A model generated the notes under the pieces. It made no database searches. It had not been told where the DNA came from and worked only from the letters and a program-made list of their open reading frames with translations. Below, in pieces: positions 23,084-34,175 of a stretch of DNA of 64,000 nt. The first letter of the stretch is position 1, and every line of letters begins with the position of its first letter. This stretch comes from Hyperoodon ampullatus (taxonomy: Eukaryota; Chordata; Mammalia; Artiodactyla; Ziphiidae), in the NCBI GenBank assembly GCA_949752795.1, contig OX457058.1, forward strand, positions 153,646,353-153,710,352. The letters are read 5' to 3'. Both the position numbers and the translations under genes were made by a program.

Positions 23084-23198
23084 GGTATACATCTTGTAAT
23101 GACTATCTTTGAGCATAAGTTTTGTCCATTTTGAGGGCTATTTCTTTAGGGTAGATTCCTGGAAATGGAATTATTGGATCAAAGGATAAGACTTGATA
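23084..23198 (-). mobile_element. Old L1 3' UTR, antisense (resumed)
   Basis: Continuation of the L1 segment ending near 22489: 'gggctatttctttagggtagattcctggaaatggaattattggatcaaagg'. A short continuation after the next SINE (23412-23440) is possible. Confidence 0.55.
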
Positions 23199-23411
23199 CT
23201 TTTTTTTTTTTTTTTTTTGGCAGTACGCGGGCCTCTCACTGTTGTGGCCTCTCCCGTTGCGGAGCACAGGCTCCGGACGCGCAGGCTCAGCGGCCATGGC
23301 TCATGGGCCCAGCCGCTCCGCGGCATGTGGGGTCCTCCCGGACCGGGGCAAGAACCCGTGTCCCCTGCATCGGCAGGCGGACTCTCAACCACCGCGCCAC
23401 CAGGGAAGCCC
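23199..23411 (-). mobile_element. CHR-type tRNA-derived SINE (short, young class)
   Basis: Full minus-strand copy with T-run at 23200-23218. The box B region on the minus strand reads GTTCTTGCC. No convincing target-site duplication was found at the edges. Confidence 0.92.
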
Positions 23412-23440
23412 TGTAGATATATATTTTTAATCTAACATAT

Positions 23441-26400
23441 GTTCTTTAATTTATGAATCCTCTCTCTTACCCTCCTCCCTCTCTGCCTCCCCGGTAGAGA
23501 TGACTTTGTTCTTCCTCCTCTCCTTCACCGCCTCCCTCTAAGACATGACTTGTTCACGGCTGTATTCCTGGTGTCTGCACCTTTGGGTAACCCCCTCCTC
23601 TTGACTGACTTCCTTCCAACAATGAGAATATGGCGAAGGCAGTGGGATGTCACAGCCATGACTATGTTATGTAAGACTCCTTTCTCTCTCCCTCCGTCTC
23701 CCTCTGCCCCTCCCACTCCTTCCCTGTTGCTGCCTTTGGAGAAGCAGCTGCATGAAGCAAGCAGCTCAGGCGGCAAGGGACTGTGGGCAGTCTGTAGGAG
23801 CTGAGGGTAGATTCCAGCAAGAAACTAAAACCCTCACTCTGGCAACTACAAGGAAATGAAATCTGCTAACAATCTGAAGGAGCTTGGAAGCAGGTCTCTT
23901 AGTTGAGCCTCGGATGAGAGCACAGCCACAGCTGGCACCTGGATTGCAGCTTCGTGAGACTCTTCATCAGGAAACTCAGCTAAGCTGTGTGTGCAGACTT
24001 CTGACCTATAGAAGCTATAGATCGTAAATGTGTCTTTAAAGATGCTAACTTTGTGGTAGTTAAGTGGCATAGAAAATGAATACAGAGGGTGTTTGCTAAG
24101 CCTATGCATAATACAGAAGGCTAGTTAAGAACTGGTCAGATGCTCTGCTTTTAGCTGAATGAGTCTTCCAACCATTGACCAGGTGGTTGAACATCACCAC
24201 TGCCATTGCCTTTGAGGTGGTTCGTGACCCATATTGGCACTGATTGAGTTGGCCAGGTCCTCCTTCTAGCCAGGCCGACTGTACTATACTCCAACAGCTT
24301 TGCCTCCCCGCCCTACCCCACCACCTCCATCCTTCCCCCATGATCTCTTCTCAGCCTGCTTACAGTGACCTTAGGATGAGCTTCTGGAGGCTAAGCACCC
24401 TCATGAGAGCTCTCCAAGGGTTTATACCTTCTCAGTGTGCCTGGTGCTTTCTGCTAATGTGGACGGCACTGAGCGTATGGGCTTTGGGTGTCTGCCCTGC
24501 ACTTTCCTCACCCTGTGAATATCTCTGCCTTTGATATAATTTACCTTCTCCTCTCTACACAGCTTCCCCAGTCTGATTTCTGGATGACTGTGAATTGCTC
24601 CCAGCAAAAAGCTTTTGAGTGGGACATAACCATGCCGCCCTGAGCTGACCCTGTGTGCTCACGGTGCACACAGGCCACCCTGGGAAGCTTCCTCGCCTTC
24701 CACCTGCAGGGGCAGCTCTCCTCTTTGTCTCCACGGCCCAGCCCAGGGCTTCACAAACCCTCTGTTCTTAGCGCTCTCTCTGCCACCTCCCAGATTCCAT
24801 TCAGCCTGGTGTTTAAGGACAAGCGTTGTCAGAATATGCCATTCAATCTGGTTTCATTTTTTCCTGTAAAATGAAGTGAGGAGTAGCAGGAAGACTGCAG
24901 ATGAATAATGAAAGAATCCCTCCCAGCTGTTCAGGGATATATATTTTTCCTGCAGTGGAGCGAGACAGATTCCCATCACAGATCAGGGACTTGTTCCATG
25001 AAGCCTCTCATCTGTCACGCTCCTGGGGGAAGGGGAAGGTGGAGAGGTGTCATTATGGATGTAACTGGGCTCAGAAGGGACTGGTCAAGGTTGACGCTGC
25101 AGTTCTGATGGAGCGGTTGATGGAAATTTTCCTGGGGGCCGCTGCTGGCTGGTGGAGTGGGCAGCTCCAGACGGCCCCCACTGCCCTGTTCTGGGGCTGA
25201 CTCCTGAGTCCTTTCCTGTCAGCCTGCCTTGAAGCTAAAATAAGTCCCTCCAAGGTAGCTACCCAGGGAAAATACCCTTGACCTGTTCCAAACTAGATAG
25301 GAAATCAAAACAAGATTCTTTCAGTTTTGCAATAAGCCTGAACCAGATCCCCTTAATTGTCTCTGCTTTCCTATCCTGAAGCCAGCCTGTCTCCCTGGGA
25401 ACTCTGAGCAGAGTGGAATCAGGTGGTCTGTATCTGTAGCTGGTTCCTTATACCCAAAGGGAGAAATGCTTGTGATCTGGGGGGCCAGCATCAGGTATGC
25501 CAGTCTTGTGGGGATGCTGACTTAGCTCCCCCTTTCTTAACCCTAGAAAACAACTTGCACAGAGCTTTTCTGCCGCTAACAGCTGTTCTTCCCTCCGTTC
25601 ACTCCTGCTTTTTCAAAGGCTGACCCCGAATGCAGTGCCTGCGGCCACCGCTGCCAGAAGGGATCAGGGAAGGTCCTGTTGTGCGGATGGCTGCCACCCA
25701 GCCACTCCTCCTAGGTTTTCAGTTTGCTTCGGAAAAGACTCCCTCTGCCTTTTGAATTCTTATCGCCAGTCTTGTTCCTAAAAGGATTTGAGATGTCTGA
25801 CAAAAATACAAATAGTACAGCAAAGTAGAAGGTAAGGGAGGAGCATCAGGTGGGAGAAATAAAGGCAGGAAAAATAAAATAGCCACGCAAGTCTCTTACA
25901 CCAGAGGCTGATTGATGTGCACTTGCTAATTTGATTCTGGGTTTTCTGGAAGAAGGAAACATAATCAACGATTCCCTCCTCAGTGTCTATGAGATAAAAG
26001 CAAACCAGTTGTTTGGGAGAAAGTTCTGAAGTACCAGACACATCTCTGGTGGGATGTTTGTTCTTTCAAAGAGGTGAACAATGCCCTCAATAATGCTGAG
26101 TGTCACGGAGCATAGAATTATTGAAAATGTTTAACTCTAAGGCTGTCTGAAGATCACTGGTGTTTGAATTCTGCGACTGTCTTAAGAATTGATGTCTTAT
26201 GGAATCAAGTTTAAAATAATGATTTTTCTTTCCTCCTCTCTCTCCATTTCTTCTTTCTCTTCCTCCCCCACACCTCTTTATTCTTCTTGAAAGACTAGAC
26301 ATTTCCTACTTTCTGGAATCAAGGAACCTGGGCTCTGATGCTGACTCTAAGTGGTTATCTGTATCACTGTGCCGTGTGTCATGATCTGGTGTGTTTCTGC

Positions 26401-26485
26401 CATTGTGTGCTCGTGCACAAGAGTGAATGCAAGTGTCTAGTCCAGCTTCTCTACCAAGTTATTGTTAAATTGCATGCGGTGAGTT
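23441..26485. other. Unique non-coding sequence
   Basis: About 3 kb with pyrimidine-rich runs (23457-23545, 23680-23730, 26225-26275). I recognise no repeat family and no exon with a credible frame, acceptor and donor. Could be intronic or intergenic. Confidence 0.5.
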
Positions 26486-26500
26486 GGGGGTAGAATTTTT

Positions 26501-26709
26501 TTTTTCTTTTTTTTTTTGCGGTACGCAGGCCTCTCACCGTTGTGGCCTCTCCCGTTGCGGAGCACAGACTCCGGACGCGCAGGCTCAGCAGCCATGGCTC
26601 ATGGGCCCAGCCGCTCCGCAGCGTGTGGGATCTTCCCGAACCGGGGCACGAACCCGTGTCCCCTGCATCGGCAGGAGGACTCTCAACCACTGCGCCACGA
26701 TGGAAGCCC
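26501..26709 (-). mobile_element. CHR-type tRNA-derived SINE (short, young class)
   Basis: Complete minus-strand copy. Perfect 15-bp target-site duplication gggggtagaattttt at 26486-26500 and 26710-26724. The head end carries a small mutation ('cgccacgatggaagccc'). Confidence 0.94.
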
Positions 26710-26728
26710 GGGGGTAGAATTTTTCCAG

Positions 26729-26907
26729 AGTTTGAGCATGTATCAGAATCTCCTGAAAGGCTTGTTAGATCACAGATTGCTGGGCCCCATCTCCAGAGTT
26801 TGACTCAGGAGGTCTGGGTGGGTCTGAGAATTTGCATTTCTACAAGGTTTCTAACAGGTGGTGCTGTTGCTGTTTGTCTAGGGATCATGCTTTGAGAACC
26901 ACTATTG
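26729..26907 (+). mobile_element. MER5A-type hAT-Charlie DNA transposon fragment
   Basis: Matches the remembered MER5A order: 'catgtatcagaatctcctgaaaggcttgtta', 'cacagattgctgggcccca', 'ctgagaatttgcatttctac' and the terminal inverted repeat 'ctttgagaaccactattg'. The 5' terminal repeat is missing. It is a non-autonomous fossil and encodes nothing. Confidence 0.88.
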
Positions 26908-27555
26908 TAGAAAAACTTCCTTTCCCCTAAACCATCCTAGGCTGGACAGTCAGTTCATGTATATCTGGGAGTTCCCATCTCATTTTTTCATCTTCAAAAT
27001 GAAAAAGTGAAAACTAGTCAAAAATAGCCTCTGTCTTTTGGCTTTGTTCTTGACCCAAACTAGGACCTTGGCTGGGCAAGGTTTAGAGTAGCTCCCGCTG
27101 AAGTCACAGAGAAACAAATTTAGACTTCATGCGCATGCATGCTCTCTACAGACTAGTACTGGGCCTTTCCACAGTTCTCATTTGGGCAAAACACCGTGTG
27201 GTGCTGCTCAGATCCTGAGAATGTTCTGAAAATGAGATAAACATTATCCACATGTGTAGAAAATATGTCAATACAGGTGGCAGGCTAAAAGATTTAACTT
27301 GCTGAGTTAAGATCCAGGCTCTTTTCCCAATACTGTCATCTGAAACTAAAAGCACTTGCTAGAAGGCATTCATTTGGGTCAGAGTCTGGCCACTTTCACC
27401 AACCGAAGAGGGTTTAGGGAGAACAAAGAGCAAGTGGGGACAAGATTTCTTAGCCACCTAACACTGTGCATTCGTAGGGCCAGTTGGTCACTTTTGCTGG
27501 TATATCTTTCGTGGCTCTGCTACTAGTGCCAGTTAAATCGAGATCAGGGAATCAG
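26908..27555. other. Unique non-coding sequence
   Basis: Nothing recognised on either strand. Confidence 0.45.
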
Positions 27556-28036
27556 TACCCCCCATGGTGGTTTAAATATGTCCACAAATTCTTTGTTACT
27601 CCTCCCTTCAGTGGGTGGAGCTTAACTTTCCATCCCTTGAAGGTAGGCTCTACTTAGTGACTCTTATAATGAATAGAATATGGCAGAAGTCATATTCTAC
27701 CTGAAACTTGATAACTTCTGAAGGTAGGTTATAAAAGCCATTGCAGCTTCTTTCCACCTTCCCCACTTTCTGGAATCACTCAGTCTGAGGAAGCCAGCTG
27801 CCATGTTGTGAGGACCCTCAGGCAGCCCTGTGGAGAGGCCCATGTGTCAAGGAGGTGCCAACAGCCTGTGAGTGAGCCACTTCAGAAGTGGACCCTCCAG
27901 TTGTGTCAGACCTTCAAATGACTGCAACCCCGGAAAACATTTTGACAGCAACCTCATGAAACACCAAGATACTACTGCCCAGGTAAGCTGCCCCCAAATT
28001 CTTGACCCACAGAAACTGAGATAAGTTTGTTGTTTT
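27556..28036 (+). repeat. MLT1-type MaLR LTR (first part)
   Basis: ERVL-MaLR LTR wording: 'ccatggtggtttaaatatgtcc', 'gaagccagctgccatgttgtgagg' and 'gacccacagaaactgagataa'. The sequence is cut after 28036 by an L1 and resumes at 29223 with 'gaggcaccaagtttgggcataatttgttac'. Confidence 0.8.
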
Positions 28037-29208
28037 ACTCCTGGAAGAGAACATAGGCAAAACATTCTGATATAAATCATACCAATGTTTTCTTAGGTCC
28101 GTCACCCAAGGCAATAGAAACAAAAGCAAAAATAAACAAATGAAACCTAATCAAACTTATAAGCTTTTGCACAACAAAGGAAACCATAAACAAAAAGACG
28201 ACCTATGGACGGGGAGAAAAGAGTTGCAAATGCTGTTACTGACAAGGGCTTAATTTCAAAAATACACAGAAAGCTTATACAACTCAATAAAAAAAACACA
28301 ACCCAATCAAAAAATGGGCAGAAGACTTAAATAGACATTTCTTCAAAGAAGCCATACAGTTGGCCAATAGGCACATGAGAAGATACCCAACATGGCTAAT
28401 TACTAGAGAAATGCAAATCAAAACTGCAATGAGGCACCACCTTCTACTGGTCAGAATGGCCATCATTAAAAAGTCTACAAATAATAAATGTTGGAGAAGG
28501 TGTGGAGAAAAGGGAACCCTCCTACACTGTTGGTGGGAATTGATGCAGCCTCTGTGTAAATCATCATGGAGGTCCCTTAAAAAACTAAAAATAGAGCTAC
28601 CATATGATCCAGCAATCCCACTCCCAGGCATATATCTGGAGAAAACCATAATTCGAAAAGATACATGCACCCCAATGTTCATTGCAGCACTATTTACAAT
28701 AGCCAAGACATGGAAGCAACCTAAATGTCCATCGACAGATGAATGGATAAAGATGTGGTATATATACAATGGAATACTACTCAGCCATAAAAAAGAATGA
28801 AATAATGCCATTTGCAGCAACATGGATGCAACTAGAGTTTATCATACTAAGTGAAGTAAGTCAAAAAGAGAAAGATAAATACCATATATCACTTATATAT
28901 GGAATCTAAAATATGACACAAATGAACTTATTTATGAAACAGAAAACAGACTCACAGACATAGAAAACAAACTTATGGTTACCAAAGGGGAAAGGGGTGG
29001 GAGGGATAAATTAGGAGTCTGGGATCAGCAGATACAAACTGCTGTATATAAAATAACAGGGTTCTACTGTATAGCACAGTGAACTATATTCAATATCCTG
29101 CAATGAACCATCATGACAAATGTGAAAAAGAATATATAACTGAAGCACTTTGCTGTATACCCGAAACTAATACAATGTTGTAAATCAAATATACTTCAAT
29201 TAAAAGAA
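28037..29208 (+). mobile_element. 5'-truncated L1 inserted in MLT1
   Basis: Starts in ORF2 C-terminal sequence ('aacataggcaaaacattctgatat') and reads to the 3' end ('tacttcaattaaaagaaaa'). Perfect 14-bp target-site duplication aagtttgttgtttt at 28023-28036 and 29209-29222. A remnant 146-codon frame (28360-28800) covers the Cys/His-rich C-terminal region ('[17 protein letters not shown]') but carries indels. Non-functional. Confidence 0.93.
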
Positions 29209-29222
29209 AAGTTTGTTGTTTT

Positions 29223-29275
29223 GAGGCACCAAGTTTGGGCATAATTTGTTACATAGTAATAGAGAATACACAACA
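29223..29275 (+). repeat. MLT1-type MaLR LTR (3' remainder)
   Basis: The 'ccaagtttgggcataatttgttacatagtaatag' ending of an MLT1, continuing the piece that stops at 28036. Confidence 0.8.
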
Positions 29276-29289
29276 AGACAAACATTTAC

Positions 29290-29555
29290 ACCACTGCTGC
29301 AGAGACTCTGATCCTGTCACGTTCCTTCTGAGACACTTTCAGTGACTCTTCATTACCTCAGATTAGGTGCTCACTCTTCAGTTAGGTGACCAAGACCCTC
29401 CTACGTCATCTCCCATAACTTCCCTAAACAGTCTCAATTGGACTATTTGCTTTGCTCTGAACACTCTTCACACTTTCACGCCTTTGCCCACCAGCCTGAA
29501 AATATTCCCTAGATCTCATTTCCATCTTTAAAATATCCTTGCATCCTCAAATAGA
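29290..29555 (+). mobile_element. L2 LINE remnant, plus strand
   Basis: Phrases such as 'tgaccaagaccctcctacgtcatctccc' and 'cacgcctttgcccaccagcctgaaaatattccctag' fit the conserved 3' region of L2. Divergence is high and the edges are uncertain. Confidence 0.6.
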
Positions 29556-29564
29556 GAAGGTAAT

Positions 29565-31015
29565 AGAACAAAACTAAGTCGGTGTTTTGAAAACAAAATT
29601 GAAAAACCTTTAAGCTAACTAAGAAAAAAAGAAGACTCAATCCATAATGAAAGAGGAGACATTACAATGGATGCCTCAGAAATAAAGAGTACAAGGGACT
29701 ATTATGAACAATTATATGCTAACAAATTGGCTAACTTAGAAGAAATGGATAAATTCCTAGAAACATAACCAAGACTGGATCAAGAAGAAATAGAAAGCCT
29801 GAACACACCAACAAAGAAGGAGATTGTAGAAATCAAAAAACTCTCAAAAAACCCAGGACCAGATAGCTTCATGGCTGAATTCTACCAAACATTCAAAGAA
29901 TTAATACCAATCCCTCTTAAACTCTTCCAAGGGATAGTAGAGGGAATACTTCCAAACTCATTTTATGAGGCAAACATCACTCTGATACCAAAGCCAGACA
30001 GACAACACAAGAACTACGGACCAATATCTGATGAACATAGATGCAAAAAGCCTCAGTAAAATACTAGCAAACTAAATTCAACACCACATCAAAAAGATTA
30101 TACACCATGACAAAGTGGGATTTATCCCTGGGATGTAAGTTTGGTTTAATGTATGCAAATTAAACAATATGATACACTATATAAACAGACTGAAAGAAAA
30201 ACCACATGGTCATCTCAATAGATTAAGAAACACTTAACAAAGTTCATGATAAAAACTGTCAACAAAATAGATACAGAAGGAAATTTCCTCAACACAAAAA
30301 AAGGCCATTTATGAACAGCTAACTGCATAATCAATGGGGAAAACTGAAAGCTTTTCCTCTAAGGTCCAGTATAAAGCAAGGATGCCCACTCTTGCCACTT
30401 CTATGCAACATCAGACTGGAAGTACTAGCAAGAGGAATCAGACTAGAAAAATAAAGTGCATCTAAATCAGGAAGTAAAATTACCTGTCCACAGATGACAT
30501 GATCCTTTATATAGAAAACCCTAAGGATCCCATTAAACTGTTAGGATAAATGAATTCATGAAAATTACAGGATATAAAAAAGTACAGAAATCAGTTGTGT
30601 TTCTTTACACCAATAATGATCTATCCCAGAAGGGGAAAAAAAATCCCATTTACAATTGCATCAAAAAGGATACTTAGGAATAAATTTAACTGAGGGGAAT
30701 AATCTGTACACTGAAAATTAGAAAACATTGAAAGAAATCGAAGATACAAATAAGTGAAAATATATCCCAGGTTTAAGGATTGGAAGAATATTGTTAAAAT
30801 GTCCCTACTACCCATGTCCATACACATTCAATGCAATCCCTATCAAAATTCCAATAGCATTTGTCAAAGAAGTAGGAAAAAACAATTCTAAAATTTGTAT
30901 GGAACCACAAAGACCCCAAATAGCCAAAAGCAATCTTGAGAAAGTTAGATTAGCATCATACTTCCTGATTTCAAATTATATTACAAAAGTATAGTAATCA
31001 AAACAATATGGTGCT
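29565..31015 (+). mobile_element. Older L1 ORF2, plus strand (segment 1 of a four-piece element)
   Basis: L1 ORF2 text starts in the linker before the reverse transcriptase domain (about 29700, 'gagtacaagggactattatgaacaattatatgc'). It includes the 'ccaggaccagatagcttcatgg' segment (29849-29870) and 'tccacagatgacatgatcctttatat' (about 30487), where the FADD-type site reads with changes. It breaks at about 31015 after 'aaaacaatatggt'. Frames are interrupted repeatedly. Confidence 0.82.
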
Positions 31016-31139
31016 GCCTCTTGAAATGAATTTAACAGTACTGACCTATTATCAGCATTCAGACCATTTGATGAGATGGAACAGTCTAACAATTTCATCT
31101 TCTGGACAGTGAAACTTAAAGAGGTTTCAAAGATGGGAC
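31016..31139. other. Unassigned sequence at the insertion edge
   Basis: About 120 bp not part of the L1; origin unknown. It belongs to the block separating L1 segments 1 and 2. Confidence 0.4.
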
Positions 31140-31680
31140 TGTAGGGGAACAAAGTTTGCCACCCCAAAATATCTTTGACATGTGGATTATTTTGAGCTTA
31201 AACAAAAAATAATCAAGCCGCCAAAAGACTCAGAAACTTTGACCTTCCCTGTAAGTGCCTAAAGAATTTAGATAGCTCTATTCCTGTAATAGAGCCTCTA
31301 TCACCAGAGATATCTGCAATAAATATGGGCTAGGTGTGGTGGGGAAACTCATAGCTAAGGGTCCACTCTGTCCTATTGTTTCAGCATGGCCCAGCAAATG
31401 TTTACCAAACACTTGCTTCTCCATCTCCAGGTGAACTGCCTTCCTCCACTTTGAAGTCCCAAATCTCTACCCCCAACATCCTCTTTCGTCTTTAGCTGAA
31501 GAGGATATTTAAAAGGTGAGGGTTTAGGCCATTTTGGTGAGTTACTCAGTTTTTCTGGGTTTCTCCCATGTATACATGTTAGCAAAAATTTGGTTTTCTC
31601 CTGTTAATCTGTCTCATGTCAATTCTTAGACCAGCCAGAAGAACCTAGAAGGGTAGAGGAAAATATCTTCCTCCCCAACA
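31140..31680 (+). repeat. LTR of an endogenous retrovirus, plus strand
   Basis: Begins TGTAGGGGAACAAAG and ends CCTCCCCAACA. A TATA-like TATTTAAAAG lies near 31507, and U5-type wording follows ('tctcctgttaatctgtctcatgtcaattc'). Length 541 bp. No target-site duplication was found, and no internal retroviral sequence adjoins it. It is probably a solo LTR carried in a larger old block. Confidence 0.72.
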
Positions 31681-31882
31681 ATGGTAGGTCATTCCAGTTC
31701 AAGTCATTGTGTCTTTCTAGTGTTTTACATCTTTTATAGGATCATACACAACTTTTGTAATCTTATTCCTAAGTATTTTATCATTTCTGTTGATATTTCC
31801 CCCTCTTTATATCTTTCTACATAGTCTCATATGCATTGATGAAAGGTACTGATTTCTAAATAAATGCATACCCACCACTGTA
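31681..31882 (-). mobile_element. Possible antisense L1 fragment
   Basis: 'tttgtaatcttattcctaagtattttatcatttctg' resembles the reverse complement of L1 ORF2, as at 1385-1420. Diverged and short. Confidence 0.4.
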
Positions 31883-32443
31883 CCAAAACCAAAACACAGT
31901 ATGGGACTGCATAAAATCAGATACATAGATCAATGGAACAGAGTTGAGAGTCCAGAAATAAACCCAAGCATATACAGTCAAAGGATTTTTGACAAGGGCA
32001 CCAAGAATACACAATGGTGAAAGGATAATGTCTTCAATAAATGGTACTGGGAAAACTGGATATTCACATGCAAGAGAATGAAATCAGACTCATCTTACAT
32101 CATAAACAGATCAACTTAAAATGGATTAAAGACCTGAAACCATAAAACTCCTAGAAGAAAACATAGGGGAAAAGCTTCTTGACATTGCCTTGGTGATGAT
32201 TTGTTGAATATGACATCAAAAGCTCAGGCAACAAAAGCAAATATAAACAAGTGAGACCGCATCAAACTAAAAAGCATCTGCACAGCAAACAATCAACACA
32301 ATGAAAAAGCAACCTATGTATTGGGAGAAAATATTTGCAAACCATGTATCTAATAAGGAGTTAATATACAAAAAAATACAAGGAACTCATACAACATAGC
32401 AAAAAAACCTAAACAACCCAATTTAAAAAACTGTCAAAGGACC
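31883..32443 (+). mobile_element. Older L1 (segment 2)
   Basis: Resumes with 'aaaacacagtatggg', repeating the words at the break near 31015. It runs through 'tagatcaatggaacagagttgag' and 'ggtactgggaaaactggatattcacatg' to 'ctgtcaaaggacc', where the retrovirus is inserted. Confidence 0.82.
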
Positions 32444-32600
32444 TGTTGGGCTGCACCCATGGGCCTGCAAGCCTTGTAGTTGCCCAGCCTTGAGACCAAG
32501 AAAGAACCCAGAGACAGCGACAGAGGCATCAACGATTTATTAGACAGGGAATCTTACATGTCTGAGGCAAAAGGTCCTGGAGTGACACCCCAGCCCAACG
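32444..32600 (-). repeat. 3' LTR of the antisense ERV (partial)
   Basis: About 155 bp closely matches the first part of the 33514-34018 LTR (for example 'gggcctgcaagccttgta', 'gatttattagacaggg' and 'caaaaggtcctgg'). The remainder of this LTR has been lost. The right edge is approximate. Confidence 0.8.
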
Positions 32601-32668
32601 GGTTAACACGGCCTAGGCACTGGGACCATCACTCTTGGGATATTCAGTTATAGTTTGTAGGGCTCGAG

Positions 32669-32880
32669 TTAGCCTCCTGGTCCTCGTGTTGAGAGAGCAG
32701 TTTCCCATCTCAGCTGTTGTTTAAGTAGCCTGTTCATCCTTCCAATTAGCCGGGCAGCAGTGGGGTTGTAGGGCAGGTGGAAATGCCAGCGTATGTCATT
32801 TTTATCGGCCCACTCCTGAACTTCATGGCCGGTAAAGTGGATCCCTGGGTCACTATCCAATGTCCATGGGGGTCCTGTAC
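32669..32880 (-). pseudogene. pol: ERV pol remnant: integrase core
   Basis: Minus-strand translation shows a retroviral integrase core, including an Asp-Ser-Asp-Pro-Gly-x-His-Phe segment with the second catalytic Asp of the DD35E triad. About 35 residues later comes the His-Leu-Pro-Tyr-Asn-Pro motif with the Arg-Met-Asn block. The Glu expected before Arg-Met-Asn is Gly, so the triad is incomplete. The upstream frame is broken. This is the 3' part of a class I pol and is non-functional. Confidence 0.8.
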
Positions 32881-33059
32881 ATCACTCACAACTGTTCTAG
32901 ACACCAAATAGTGATTTTTGGCGTTGCTCGAGGTCTCGGGTAGGCCTTTTGTAAGGTCTCCCACCTGTTGTAATGCTGTGTAGATGCATATGGCTGCTGT
33001 TCCATCACACTATATGGTTGCTCTGCCCACTTCCGTAGCTGGGATCAGGAGCCCAAGGA

Positions 33060-33400
33060 CACTCTTATTAGTTTGCCATTGCCAGGGGCCCCAAACAAAC
33101 CCTTCCAGGTAACTGGCCACGTCCAAGTCACAAGTCCGTCCCTGAGTTAATATCCCTAAAGCCTGTGTCTGTAACTGTTTAGGGGTGGAGGGTCAGACAA
33201 CACCTAAGTATCTGATAGATAATCCAGGTCCTTGCGTTTCTTTCTGTATTTACCAGGGATCCCCGTGCAGTCAGAGGAACCACAAGCACGGGGCTGTTAC
33301 TTTAAAACTGGTAAGAGGTTCCGAGGTTAACAGGATATCATCAATCTAATGGAAGAGAAAGACATCTCCCATGGCAGTCGGCTGCCACGGGGTCCCACAG
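33060..33400 (-). pseudogene. pol: ERV pol remnant: reverse transcriptase
   Basis: The minus-strand translation contains the Ile-Asp-Asp-Ile-Leu-Leu active-site segment. The codon for the preceding Tyr is TAG (33346-33348). Further down the same frame are 'RYLGVV' and 'TPKQLQTQALGIL', typical of gamma-like reverse transcriptases. At least three more stops occur. The integrase remnant follows after a deletion. Confidence 0.78.
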
Positions 33401-33513
33401 GCTAGTGGACGGCCACCTCGGGATCACCGCCGCAATTTTCCATTCCCCATCCTTACTTCCTGACATCTTGGTGCTCACAGGAGTTTTCTCAGCCTCCTGG
33501 TTGGCTCTTCAAC

Positions 33514-34018
33514 TGTTGGGCTGCACCTGAGGGCCTGCAAGCCTTGTAATTGCCCAGTCTGGAGACTGAAGAAAGAGCCCAGAGACAATAACAGAGACAT
33601 TAATGGTTTATTGGACAGGGGATCTTACTGGTCCACAGCAAAAGGTCCTGGGGTGACACCCCACTGTGAACGGCAGCTGACAAGCAGACCATGGCAGCCA
33701 TCTTTGCTACTTAGTGGGGAAAGAGGCTACCATTTATAGGGGGAATTGACATCAGGTTGGCTCATCAGTTACCCGGGAAACCAGCAGCTGGGGTCCATCC
33801 CTCACAGCCCCTCAGGTTAACGACCATCACGAGGTCAGATGTTTCCCTTTAGTAAACTAGCAGGTGGAGCCGTTCTGGCCTAAGGATTAGAACTATCACT
33901 AGCTGGGGCAGGGGGCAAGCGCGTTTATGTAGGTAGGGTATAGGTGAAGCAAGGACTGGTCCAGCAGGGGATGTACAAAGCGCAAGAGAACAGCCATCTT
34001 GAGTGGCCTGACCATACA
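33514..34018 (-). repeat. 5' LTR of the antisense ERV (complete)
   Basis: 505 bp, TG...CA termini. On the minus strand it has AATAAA about 90 bp before its end. I saw no clear primer-binding site next to it in the internal sequence. The LTR pair differs by many substitutions, indicating age. Confidence 0.82.
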
Positions 34019-34023
34019 GGATC

Positions 34024-34175
34024 TTAATAGACATTTTTCCGAAGAAGACTTACAAATGGCCAACAGGTATATGAAAAATGCTCAACATCACTAATCATCA
34101 GGGAAATGCAAATCAAAACCAAATGAACTATCACCTCACACCTGTAAGGATGGTTATTATCAAAAAGACAAAAGA
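34024..34175 (+). mobile_element. Older L1 (segment 3)
   Basis: About 150 bp of ORF2 C-terminal text ('taatagacatttttccgaagaagac' to 'ggatggttattatcaaaaagac'), caught between the ERV and the large L1. Confidence 0.88.

Larger units (their letters stand above)
32444..34018 (-). mobile_element. Deleted class I endogenous retrovirus, antisense
   Basis: Two copies of the same LTR lie in the same orientation: a complete one at 33514-34018 (5' LTR on the minus strand) and a partial one from 32444 to about 32600. Between them are about 900 bp of pol fragments. The LTR starts TGTTGGGC and ends ATACA on the plus strand. AATAAA is readable on the minus strand near 33608. The flanks ggacc (32439-32443) and ggatc (34019-34023) form a 5-bp duplication with one mismatch inside the older L1. 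No gag, protease or env is seen. Confidence 0.85.

Noticed and set aside
28284..28823. 179-codon minus-strand open frame
   Set aside because: It is antisense to L1 ORF2 C-terminal sequence; such antisense frames are common in L1 copies.
31135..31685. Target-site duplication for the LTR at 31140-31680
   Set aside because: The bases on each side (gggac and atggt) do not match, so the original insertion edges are not preserved or lie elsewhere.
33480..33513. Primer-binding site next to the ERV 5' LTR
   Set aside because: The sequence after the LTR on the minus strand does not begin with TGG or match a tRNA 3' end that I can recognise.
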